Assembly (NCBI GenBank): GCA_963665555.2
Contig: OY762308.1
Location: 2,046,001 to 2,110,000, forward strand
DNA length: 64,000 nt
Direction: 5' to 3'
Source of the DNA: CAXXXW01 sp963665555
Lineage (GTDB): Bacteria; Pseudomonadota; Alphaproteobacteria; Thalassobaculales; Thalassobaculaceae
The translations under genes and the position numbers were made by a program. This document shows, one piece after another, positions 50,757 to 58,919 of this stretch (positions are counted from its first letter, which is position 1; each line of letters opens with the position of its first letter). The notes below the pieces were generated by a model. The model was given only the letters and a program-made list of their open reading frames with translations, ran no database searches and was not told the origin of the DNA.

Positions 50757-52664
50757 TCATTCGTTCGGCCGGCCGTCCGCGTAGCCGATCTCGCGCAGCG
50801 CCTCGGCGATTTCCGGCAGGATCGCCGGGTCGTCGATGGTCGCCGGCGTCGGGCAGTCCTCGCCGTCGGCGATTTTCTGCATCGCGCCGCGCAGGATTTT
50901 CCCCGACCGGGTTTTCGGCAGGCGCTTGACCACCGCCGCCTTGCGGAACGACGCGACCGGGCCGATCTCCTCGCGCACCATGCGCACCACGTCGGCGGCG
51001 ACCTCGCGGGGCGGCGTGTTGGTCCCGTCCTTCAGCACCAGGAAGCCGAGCGGCACCTGGCCCTTGAGGGAGTCGGCGGCGCCGATCACGGCGCATTCGG
51101 CCACGTCCGGGTGCGTCGCCAGCACCTGCTCCATGCCGCCGGTGGACAGGCGGTGGCCGGCCACGTTGATGATGTCGTCGGTCCGCGACATGATGTGCAG
51201 GTAGCCGTCCTCGTCCACCACGCCGGCGTCGCCGGTCTGGTAGTAGCCGGGGTATTCCGAGAAGTAGCTCTCGACGAAGCGCTCGTCGTTGCGCCAGAGC
51301 GTGGGCAGCGCGCCCGGCGGCAGCGGCAGCTTGATCGAGATGGCGCCGATCTCGCCCCGCGCGACCTCCCGGCAGGCGGGGTCGAGCACGCGGATGTCCC
51401 AGCCGGGCACGGCGGCGGTGGGCGAGCCGGGCTTGACCGGCAGCGTCTCGATCCCGACGCAGTTCGACGCGATCGGCCAGCCGGTCTCGGTCTGCCACCA
51501 GTGGTCGATCACCGGCACCTTCAGCATCTCCTCCGTCCAGCGCAGCGTGTCGGGATCGCAGCGTTCGCCCGCCAGGAACTGCGTGCGGAAGCCGGAGAGG
51601 TCGTACTTGGCCAGCAGCCTGCCTTCCGGGTCCTCCTTGCGGATCGCCCGCATCGCGGTCGGCGCGGTGAACATGCAGGACACCTTGTGCTCGGCCATCA
51701 CGCGCCAGAACGCGCCGGCGTCGGGCGTGCCGACCGGCTTGCCCTCGTACAGCACCGTCGCGCAGCCGTGCAGCAGCGGCGCGTAGACGATGTAGGAGTG
51801 CCCCACCACCCAGCCGACATCCGAGGCCGCCCAGTACACCTCCCCCGGCGCGACGCCGTAGATGTTCGGCATCGACCATTTGAGCGCGACCGCGTGGCCG
51901 CCGGCCGGCCGCACCACGCCCTTGGGCACGCCGGTCGTCCCCGACGTGTAGAGGATATAGACCGGATCGGTCGCCTCGACCTCGGCGCAGCCGGCCGGCT
52001 CCGCGCCCTCGTGCGCGGCGTTCCACTCCACGTCGCGGCCCTCGACGAGCGCGGCCTCGCGCATCGGCCGCTGCAGCACGATGCAGGCGTCCGGCTTGTG
52101 CTCCGAGAGTCCGATCGCGCCGTCGAGCAGCGGCTTGTACTCGACGATCCGGCCCGGCTCGATCCCGCAGGAGGCGGCGACGACCAGTTTCGGCCTGGCG
52201 TCGTCGATCCGCTTGGCCAGTTCGTTGGCCGCGAAGCCGCCGAACACCACCGAATGCACCGCCCCGATCCGCGCGCAGGCCAGCATGGCGACCACGGTTT
52301 CGGGAACCATCGGCATGTAGACGATCACCCGGTCGCCATAGCCGACGCCGTGTTTCCGCAGCACGCCGGCGAACAGCGCCGTCGCGTCCAGCAGTTCGCG
52401 GTAGGTGTAGGTTCGCACCGTCCCGGCGACGGGACTGTCGTAGATCAGCGCCGCCTGCCCGCCGCGCCCGTTTTCGACATGCCGGTCGAGCGCGTTGTAG
52501 CAGGTGTTGATCCGGCCGCCGACGAACCAGCGCGTGAAGGGCGGGTTGTCGTTGTCCAGCACCCGGTCCCATTGCTTCTGCCAGACCACGTCGCGGGCCG
52601 CCTCGGCCCAGAACGCCTCCGGCTCCTCCAGAGACCGCCGGTAGGTTTCCGCGTACAGGCCCAT
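50757..52664 (-). CDS. prpE: Propionyl-CoA synthetase-like acyl-CoA ligase (PrpE family)
   Basis: A 635-residue AMP-forming acyl-CoA synthetase. YAETYRRSLEEPEAFWAEAA is the ACAS N-terminal domain; YILYTSGTTGVPKGVVRPAGGH the P-loop-like motif; HWWQTETGWPIASN and MSRTDDIINVAGHRLSTGGMEQ the A5/A8 motifs; and LPKTRSGKILRG contains the lysine subject to acetylation. The R-P-A-G-G-H wording after VPKGVV is that of PrpE rather than Acs. It converts propionate (or another short acid) to its CoA ester. Not accompanied by methylcitrate genes. Confidence 0.9.
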   Translation of the reverse strand: MGLYAETYRRSLEEPEAFWAEAARDVVWQKQWDRVLDNDNPPFTRWFVGGRINTCYNALDRHVENGRGGQAALIYDSPVAGTVRTYTYRELLDATALFAGVLRKHGVGYGDRVIVYMPMVPETVVAMLACARIGAVHSVVFGGFAANELAKRIDDARPKLVVAASCGIEPGRIVEYKPLLDGAIGLSEHKPDACIVLQRPMREAALVEGRDVEWNAAHEGAEPAGCAEVEATDPVYILYTSGTTGVPKGVVRPAGGHAVALKWSMPNIYGVAPGEVYWAASDVGWVVGHSYIVYAPLLHGCATVLYEGKPVGTPDAGAFWRVMAEHKVSCMFTAPTAMRAIRKEDPEGRLLAKYDLSGFRTQFLAGERCDPDTLRWTEEMLKVPVIDHWWQTETGWPIASNCVGIETLPVKPGSPTAAVPGWDIRVLDPACREVARGEIGAISIKLPLPPGALPTLWRNDERFVESYFSEYPGYYQTGDAGVVDEDGYLHIMSRTDDIINVAGHRLSTGGMEQVLATHPDVAECAVIGAADSLKGQVPLGFLVLKDGTNTPPREVAADVVRMVREEIGPVASFRKAAVVKRLPKTRSGKILRGAMQKIADGEDCPTPATIDDPAILPEIAEALREIGYADGRPNE

Positions 52665-52683
52665 CGCGCCTCTCCCTCCTTCG

Positions 52684-53806
52684 TCAACCGCCCGCGGCCT
52701 CCGCCGCGCCGGCCACCCGCCGCGACAGCGCCGCTTCGAGGAAACGGTCGATATCGCCGTCCAGCACGCCCTGTATGTCGGAGGTCTCCTCGCCGGTCCG
52801 CAGGTCCTTCACCAGCCGGTAGGGCTGGAACACGTAGGAGCGGATCTGCCGCCCCCAGCCGATCTCGGACTTGGTGGCCTCCAGGGCGCTGGCCTCCTCC
52901 TCGCGCCGCCGCGCCTCCAGTTCGTAGAGCCGCGCCCGCAACATGTCCATCGCCGTCGCCCGGTTGCGGTGCTGCGAGCGGTCGTTCTGGCACTGCACGA
53001 CGATGCCGGTCGGCTCGTGCGTGATCCGCACGGCGGAGTCCGTCCGGTTGACATGCTGCCCGCCGGCCCCGGACGCGCGGTAGGTGTCCACGCGCAGGTC
53101 CTTGTCCTCGACGACGATCTCGATCGAATCGTCGATCGCCGGATAGACCCAGGCGGAGGAAAAGCTGGTGTGGCGCTGGCCCGAGGAGTCGTGCAGCGAC
53201 ATCCGCACCATGCGGTGCACGCCGCTCTCGGTCTTGAGCCAGCCGTAGGCGTTGTGGCCGCTCACCTTGACGGTGGCGGATTTCAGCCCCGCCTCCTTGC
53301 CGGCGCTCTCCTCCAGGTACTCCAGCCCGTAGCCCCGCGCCGCGCACCAGCGCGCGTACATGCGCAGCAGCATCTCGGCCCAGTCCTGCGCTTCCGTCCC
53401 GCCGGCGCCGGCGTGGACCTCCAGGTAGCAGTCGTTGGAATCGGCCTCGCCCGACAGCAGCGCCTCGATCCGCTTGCGGGCGCATTCGGCGAGCAGCGCT
53501 GCCAGCGCCGCCTCCGCCTCGGCGACGATTTCCGCCTCGCCCTCGGCCTCGCCGAGTTCGATCAGCTCCAGCGCCTCGTCGAGCGCGCCGCCGATCCGCC
53601 CCAGATCGCCGACGGCCTTCTCCAGGCCCGTGCGCTCGCGCAGCAGTTCGCGCGCCCGGCCGGGGTCGCTCCACAGGTCCGGGTCGCCGGCGAGCGCGTC
53701 CAGCTCGGACAGGCGCAGCGTCGCCCGGTCCCAGTCAAAGATGCCTCCGCAGCAATTCGATGGACTTGCGGATTTCCTCGGCGGTGGCGGCCGTTTCGGC
53801 GCGCAT
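52684..53806 (-). CDS. prfB: Peptide chain release factor 2, with programmed +1 frameshift
   Basis: RF2 for UGA and UAA. The first 23 codons (ATG at 53806; MRAETAATAEEIRKSIELLR...) end at an in-frame TGA at 53737-53735; after a +1 slip the frame continues DWDRATLRLSELDALAG and runs 350 codons to 52684, giving 373 residues. The GGQ peptidyl-hydrolysis motif is in RASGAGGQHVNRT. The long frame calls on either side are halves of this gene. Downstream member of the mrcA group; the mrcA-prfB neighbour order is usual in alphaproteobacteria. Confidence 0.95.
53731..53748 (-). promoter_or_regulatory. prfB +1 frameshift site
   Basis: The minus strand reads GGAGG-CAT-CTT-TGA-CTGG. A Shine-Dalgarno-like GGAGG lies 3 bases upstream of the CTT slippery codon, followed by TGA-C, exactly the classical RF2 autoregulatory arrangement. 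When RF2 is scarce the ribosome slips +1 and completes the protein. Confidence 0.95.
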
Positions 53807-53862
53807 GGCGGACTCCGGCGGCGGGTTTGCGCGGCGACCGGGCCGGCCCGGTCGAACCCCGC

Positions 53863-54315
53863 CTAATAAAGCCCCCCGCCCCGCACCGCAACCGCCGCCG
53901 CGCCGGGCGCGCCGCGTCGGTAAAGTCCGCCGGAGCGCTCCTGGACGGAGACCTCGATGGGGTGGTCGCGCAGGAACGGGGCCAGGTCCTCGCGGACCGG
54001 GGGCGGGGGGCGGCCGTCCATGAACCCGCGCCGCCGCTCGCCGGCCTTCCAGATCTCGAAATAGACCTCCGGAGCCTTGCGCTTGCCTCCGAAGGGCGTC
54101 CCGGTCCGGTCGAAGCTGTCCTCGACCGGGCGCGCCGGCGCGCCGGGGGGCGGGGGGGCGGCGGGCGCGACTCCCGCGTCGGCTGCGTGCCGGGTCGCGA
54201 CAAGGACGGCGATGTTGTCGCGCAGCGTCCCCGCGTCGGGCGCCTGGACGCCCATGTCGTATTCGAGGCACCGGGCGAACCAGTAATCCTCGTGCCTGAA
54301 AACGGCGAACCGCAT
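53863..54315 (-). CDS. HicB-like protein with a tail derived from the mrcA 3' end
   Basis: A 150-residue protein. The N-terminal 40 residues (MRFAVFRHEDYWFARCLEYD ... LRDNIAVLVATR) look like a HicB-type antitoxin fold, ending at about residue 42. Then comes APAAPPPPGAPARPV, identical to the C-terminal tail of the neighbouring PBP1A, and the protein ends with two GGLY tags (RSGGLYRR and RGGGLY), also like the PBP1A terminus. The DNA confirms a direct repeat (54124-54194 and 54438-54524). So a copy of the mrcA 3' end appears to be fused to a HicB-like gene. No HicA toxin gene is seen. It interrupts the usual mrcA-prfB adjacency. Whether it is functional is unknown. Confidence 0.55.
   Translation of the reverse strand: MRFAVFRHEDYWFARCLEYDMGVQAPDAGTLRDNIAVLVATRHAADAGVAPAAPPPPGAPARPVEDSFDRTGTPFGGKRKAPEVYFEIWKAGERRRGFMDGRPPPPVREDLAPFLRDHPIEVSVQERSGGLYRRGAPGAAAVAVRGGGLY
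54124..54194. repeat. Direct repeat copy A, inside the HicB-like gene
   Basis: 71 bases matching copy B (54438-54524): 45 identical bases (54124-54168), then 26 identical bases (54169-54194) once a 16-base extra segment present only in B is skipped. Confidence 0.85.
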
Positions 54316-54410
54316 GACGCGCCCTCCCTCCGCCTGTATCCGAGGCTACAGGGCGGCCCGGCCGCGCGCAACCGGGGCGACCGCCCCGTTCGCCGCGCGG
54401 GGCGGTCGCG

Positions 54411-56900
54411 TCAGTAGAGTCCGCCGGAGGAGGCCGCGACCGGGCGCGCCGGCGCGCCGGGGGGCGGGGGGGCGGCGGGCGCGCCGTCGAGGATGCGGGA
54501 CTCCCGCGTCGGCTGCGTGCCGGGCTTGAAGGCCTCGACGATGACGTTGCGGTCGCCCGGCCGGGCCGGCGCGCCGGTCGCCGCGTCGATCCGCACATGC
54601 AGGACGCCCGGCGGCGCGCGGAACGGGACGCGCGGGCTGTCGGCCAGCGCGTCGGCCATGAACGCCTTGAAGATCGGGACGGCGACGCTGGAGCCGCTCT
54701 CCCGCGGCCCCAGCGTGCGCGGCGCGTCGAACCCGACCCAGACGCCGGCCGCGAGGTCCGGCGAAAAGCCGACGAACCAGGCGTCGAAGGCGTCGTTGCT
54801 GGTCCCCGTCTTGCCGGCGAGCGGCCGGGCCAGTTCGGCGATCCGCCGCCCGGTGCCGCGCCGCACCACGCCCTCCAGCATCCGCACCATCTGGTAGGCC
54901 GAGGCGGCGTCGGCGACGCGCTCGCGCCGGTCGGGGACGCGCGGAACCGGCGGGACCGGCGCCCCCGGCGCCAGCGCCGCCGCGCAGCCCTCGCACGGCC
55001 GGTCGTCGTGGCGGAAGACGACGCGGCCGTCGCGGTCCTGGATGCGGTCGATCGTCGTCGGGACGATCCGCCCGCCGCCGTTGACCAGCATCGCGTAGGC
55101 GGCGGTCAGGTCGAGCAGCGTGGTCTCGCCGGCGCCGAGCGACATCGCCAGCCGGGGCGCCATCTCCTCGACGACGCCGAAGCGCCGGGCGTACTCCGCC
55201 ACCCGCTCCATGCCGACGGTCCGCGCCAGCCGCACGGTCATCAGGTTGCGCGACTTCTCGATGCCGAGGCGCATCGTGCTCGGCCCGTGGAACTTCCGCG
55301 TGTAGTTGGCCGGCTTCCACTTGCCGAGGCCGGGTCCCTGGTCGATCACGAAGGGCGCGTCGAGGATGCGGGTGGCGGGCGTGTAGCCGCTGTCGAGCGC
55401 CGCCATGTAGACGAAGGGCTTGAAGGCGGACCCGGGCTGGCGGCGCGCCTGCGTGGCGCGGTTGAACTCCGAGAGCGCGAAGTCCCAGCCGCCGCTCATC
55501 GCCAGCACCCGGCCGGTGTGCGGGTCGAGCGCCACCAGCGCGCCGCCGACATCGGGGATCTGCCGCAGCGCCCATCGCCCCGGCCCTTCCGGCGCGGCGC
55601 CCTCCGCGGCCGCCGCCCCGGCCCCGGCGCCATCGGCCGCGTCAGCCTCGGCTTCGGGGGCCGGTTCGACGAAGACGACATCGCCGGGCGCGAGCGCGCC
55701 GGCCGCCGATTCGAGTTTCGGGCCGAGCCGCTGGCCCTCGCGCCACGGCCGCGCCCAGCGCATTTCCTCCAGCGGGACGGTTCCGCGGCCACCGTCCGCG
55801 AAGCCGATCCCGGCCCCCGCGCGCCCGACCTCCAGCGTCAGCGCGACGCGCCAGTCCGCCGGCAGCCCCGGCGGGCGGCCGAACGCCGCGAGTCGGCCCT
55901 CCCAGCCCGCCTCCGGCGCGATCGACCCCGCCGGGCCGCGCCAGCCGTGCTTGCGGTCGTAGCGCGCGAGGCCGTCGCGCAACGCCCGGTCGGCGATCCG
56001 CTGCAGGCGCGGATCGACGGTCGCGCGCACCGACAGCCCGCCGCCGTAAAGCCCGCGCTCGCCGAACCGCGCCATCAGTTCGCGCCGCACCTCCTCGGCG
56101 AAGAAGGGCGCCTCGACGAACTCCGCCGCCAGGCGGGGCCGGATCTCCAGCGGACTCGCCCGCGCCGCCTCGGCCTCGGCCGGCGAAATCGCGCCGGTCT
56201 CCGCCATCCGGCCGACCACCCAGTTCCGGCGCGCCAGCGCGGCGGCGCGCCGCCGCGTCGGGTGGTAGTTGTTCGGCGCCTTGGGCAGCGCCGCCAGGTA
56301 GGCCGCCTCCGCCACGGTCAACTCGTCGAGCGGCTTGTCGAAATAGTTGAGCGCCGCCGCCGCGACGCCGTAGGAGCCGAAGCCGAGGTAGATCTCGTTC
56401 AGGTAGAGTTCGAGGATGCGGTCCTTGGTCAGCGCGCGCTCGATTCGGAAGGCGAGGATCGCCTCCTTGATCTTGCGCTCGATCGAGACCTCGTTGGTCA
56501 GCAGGAAGTTCTTGGCCACCTGCTGCGTGATCGTCGAGGCCCCGCGCGGGCGCCGTCCGCTCCCGTAGTTGCGGATATTGGCCAGCGCCGCGCCGGCGAG
56601 GCTGACGAAATCGACGCCCGAATGGCCGTGGAAACCGCTGTCCTCCGCCGCCAGGAAGGCGCGGGAGACCCGTTTCGGGATCGCGCCGACCGGCACGAAA
56701 ATCCGCCGTTCGGTGGCGTATTCCGCCAGCAGCCGGCCGTCGCCGCCGTGCACGCGGGTCGTCACCGGCGGCTGGTGGTCGGCCAGCTGCCGGTAGTCCG
56801 GCAGCCCCCGCCCATAGGCGTGGAACACCCACAGGACCGCCCCGGCGCCGGCCGCGCCGGCGGCCAGCAGGAACGCGACCGCGTAGAAAATCCAGCGCAT
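54411..56900 (-). CDS. mrcA: Penicillin-binding protein 1A (class A, transglycosylase/transpeptidase)
   Basis: An 829-residue bifunctional peptidoglycan synthase. N-terminal membrane anchor (FYAVAFLLAAGAAGAGAVLWV); glycosyltransferase domain with AFLAAEDSGFHGHSGVD (catalytic Glu), RGASTITQQVAKNFLL and KDRILELYLNEIYLG; a middle OB-like region; transpeptidase with the S-x-x-K in QPGSAFKPFVY, the S-x-N in EKSRNLMT and the K-T-G in LAGKTGTSNDAFDAWF. It ends with an APAAPPPPGAPARP tail and GGLY. Amidase is upstream, prfB downstream, the common alphaproteobacterial order. Confidence 0.95.
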   Translation of the reverse strand: MRWIFYAVAFLLAAGAAGAGAVLWVFHAYGRGLPDYRQLADHQPPVTTRVHGGDGRLLAEYATERRIFVPVGAIPKRVSRAFLAAEDSGFHGHSGVDFVSLAGAALANIRNYGSGRRPRGASTITQQVAKNFLLTNEVSIERKIKEAILAFRIERALTKDRILELYLNEIYLGFGSYGVAAAALNYFDKPLDELTVAEAAYLAALPKAPNNYHPTRRRAAALARRNWVVGRMAETGAISPAEAEAARASPLEIRPRLAAEFVEAPFFAEEVRRELMARFGERGLYGGGLSVRATVDPRLQRIADRALRDGLARYDRKHGWRGPAGSIAPEAGWEGRLAAFGRPPGLPADWRVALTLEVGRAGAGIGFADGGRGTVPLEEMRWARPWREGQRLGPKLESAAGALAPGDVVFVEPAPEAEADAADGAGAGAAAAEGAAPEGPGRWALRQIPDVGGALVALDPHTGRVLAMSGGWDFALSEFNRATQARRQPGSAFKPFVYMAALDSGYTPATRILDAPFVIDQGPGLGKWKPANYTRKFHGPSTMRLGIEKSRNLMTVRLARTVGMERVAEYARRFGVVEEMAPRLAMSLGAGETTLLDLTAAYAMLVNGGGRIVPTTIDRIQDRDGRVVFRHDDRPCEGCAAALAPGAPVPPVPRVPDRRERVADAASAYQMVRMLEGVVRRGTGRRIAELARPLAGKTGTSNDAFDAWFVGFSPDLAAGVWVGFDAPRTLGPRESGSSVAVPIFKAFMADALADSPRVPFRAPPGVLHVRIDAATGAPARPGDRNVIVEAFKPGTQPTRESRILDGAPAAPPPPGAPARPVAASSGGLY
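54438..54524. repeat. Direct repeat copy B, in the mrcA 3' end
   Basis: 87 bases including a 16-base segment (54483-54498) that is missing from copy A. Encodes the APAAPPPPGAPARPV tail of PBP1A; probably the source copy because it is in the conserved gene. Confidence 0.85.
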
Positions 56901-57006
56901 GTCCCCGCCTTCGCCCCGCGCGCCGCCGCCGGCTCCCCGGCGCGCCGCGCCGCTTCCCGTCCAGTGTCGCGCCGGAATCGTGGCGCGAATGCGGCGGCGG
57001 GAGGTT

Positions 57007-58290
57007 CTACCGCGCGGCGGTGCGGCGCGTCGCCTCGAAAAAGCGGTCGGCGGCGCGCCGGACCGCCGCCGCCAGTTTCTCGTGGAACCCGCGCCGGCGC
57101 AGCCGGTCCTCCTCCTCGCGGTTGGAAAGATAGCCGATTTCCAGCAGCGCGGAGGGAACGTCCGGCGCCTTCAGGACGGCGAAGCCGGCGAAGCGGTGGG
57201 CCGGCCGCCGCGTCGGCACGGCGGCGCGGAGCTCCTCGGCCAGGAAGCCGGCGAACCGGGCCGACCGGCCCATCGTCTCGCGCCGGGCGAGGTCGATCAG
57301 GATGCCGGTCGCCGCGTCGTCCCCCTGGACGGCGCCGAGGCCGGCGAAGGAGTCGGCCCTGTTCTCGCGCTCCGCCAGGCGCGCGGCCTCCTCGTCCGAG
57401 GCCGTCTCGGACAGCGTGTAGACCGACGCGCCGCGCGCCTCGCCGGCGGGGGCGGCGTCGGCGTGGATCGAGAGGAACAGGTCGGCCTCGGCCGCGCGGG
57501 CGATCGCGACCCGCCGCCGGAGCGAGACGAAAACATCGCGCTTGCGCGTGAGCGCGACCTCGTAGCGGCCCGTCGCCTCCAGCGCCTCCCCGACAACCCG
57601 CGCCGCCGCCAGCGCCACCCATTTCTCCTGTGTCGCGCCGGCCCCGACCGCGCCGGGATCGACCCCGCCATGGCCCGGGTCCACGACGACGATCCGCTTC
57701 CCGCCGGGCTTCGGGGCGCCGTCGTCCTCCGGGACGCCGTCCGGGCCGTTGTCCGGGCCGCGGCCGGGACGCGCGGCCGCCCTCTCGCGCATCGACTCGG
57801 CCGAGGCGGCGAGGAAGGTCGGGCGGTCCGCCTCCTCCAGGTCGACGATCAGGCGGTGCTCCGTCCCGCCGCGCGGTTCGGGGCGGAAGGCGGCGGCGAC
57901 AATCATCGGCCGGGCGAGGTCGACGGTTATCCGCGCGGCCCCCGGCGCGGCGGAGTCGAAACGGCAGCCCGCCACGCCGCCCAGCGGCCCGGCCGGCCGC
58001 CGGAACCCGGCCGCGAACCCGGTCTCCGGCAGGTCCAGCGCGACGCGGTACGGATCGGCCAGCAGGAGGATGGAGAACGGCGCCGGCCCGTCCATCTCCA
58101 GGATCAGCCGCGTCTTGCCGTCGTGCGGGCCGATCCGCACGCCCTGGACGAGGGTTTCCGCGGCGGCTCCGGCGGCCGCGACGGCGCCCGCCGCCGCGAG
58201 GACGGCCGCGAACGCGGCGGCGCGGAGCGCGGCGAATCGCGCTCCGGCGCGCGCGTCCGGTCCCCTTCGGGAGAGGCGGCGAGGTTTCAT
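57007..58290 (-). CDS. amiC: N-acetylmuramoyl-L-alanine amidase (AMIN plus Amidase_3)
   Basis: A 427-residue periplasmic amidase that splits cell-wall peptide stems during division. A signal peptide (FAALRAAAFAAVLAAAGAVA) precedes an AMIN domain (LVQGVRIGPHDGKTRLILEM...) and, from about residue 200, the Amidase_3 domain with zinc ligands in IVVVDPGHGGVDPGAVG (His), a glutamate in TQEKWVALA, SIHADAAP (His) and ALLEIGYLSN (catalytic Glu). I chose ATG 58290 for the best-placed signal peptide; ATG 58353 would add 21 residues. Upstream of mrcA by about 100 bases. Confidence 0.92.
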   Translation of the reverse strand: MKPRRLSRRGPDARAGARFAALRAAAFAAVLAAAGAVAAAGAAAETLVQGVRIGPHDGKTRLILEMDGPAPFSILLLADPYRVALDLPETGFAAGFRRPAGPLGGVAGCRFDSAAPGAARITVDLARPMIVAAAFRPEPRGGTEHRLIVDLEEADRPTFLAASAESMRERAAARPGRGPDNGPDGVPEDDGAPKPGGKRIVVVDPGHGGVDPGAVGAGATQEKWVALAAARVVGEALEATGRYEVALTRKRDVFVSLRRRVAIARAAEADLFLSIHADAAPAGEARGASVYTLSETASDEEAARLAERENRADSFAGLGAVQGDDAATGILIDLARRETMGRSARFAGFLAEELRAAVPTRRPAHRFAGFAVLKAPDVPSALLEIGYLSNREEEDRLRRRGFHEKLAAAVRRAADRFFEATRRTAAR

Positions 58291-58464
58291 GGCCCGGCGT
58301 CGCGTTGCGTCTCGGAACCGGGCGAGCATAGCGAACGGCCCCGGGGACTTCAAGAATCCCGCGCGAAATCATGGAATTACGACCGCGCCCCGGCCGTTCT
58401 TCCGCGCCCGGCCCAAGGCCCGGCCGCGCCGCCGGCCCGGCCTCGCGCGCCGAAAACGAAAAGA

Positions 58465-58493
58465 TTGTTGCGGGACACCGAAACCTTTATGGT
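58465..58493 (+). promoter_or_regulatory. Possible rne promoter
   Basis: TTGTTG at 58465-58470, a 17-base spacer and TATGGT at 58488-58493. It lies in the 629-base divergent region between amiC and rne. If used, the rne transcript would have a leader of over 400 bases, in keeping with the long autoregulated rne leaders known in proteobacteria. The remainder of the region has no gene. Confidence 0.35.
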
Positions 58494-58919
58494 CGCGCCG
58501 CTCCGGCGGCGACGCCGGCGCCCGGGCTTTCCGAACGGGACCCGGCAACTCCCGACGCCCCGCGCCGGAGCGGCGAAACCGCCGGTCCGCGAACCTTCGG
58601 GGCGAGGTTTTCGATACGATGCGCGGACGCGGCGACACGACCGACCGGACGAGCCGGCCCGAAGGGGACGGGCGGGCCGGGCTTGCCGGCGTCGGCTCGT
58701 TCCGCCCTCTCCCGGATGGAGAGAGGGACCCGTCCGCGCCGTTCCGCCGGGCCGCGCCGGAGCGCGCGCCCGGCCGGCTTTCGACTTCCGACACCGCACC
58801 CAGAATCGCGCCCCGGACCGCGTCCGCGCGGCGGCGATCGCGCCGACGGCCCACGATGGCCGGGCGCGCCCCGCCGCCCCGACGCGCCCCCCCGCCGGGC
58901 GCCACGGAGCTTTCGCCAC

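Noticed and set aside
53735..54598. A separate 287-codon minus-strand gene ending in MRAETAATAEEIRKSIELLR
   Set aside because: Only its last 23 codons are real: they are the zero-frame start of prfB before the frameshift; the rest shadows the HicB-like and mrcA genes.
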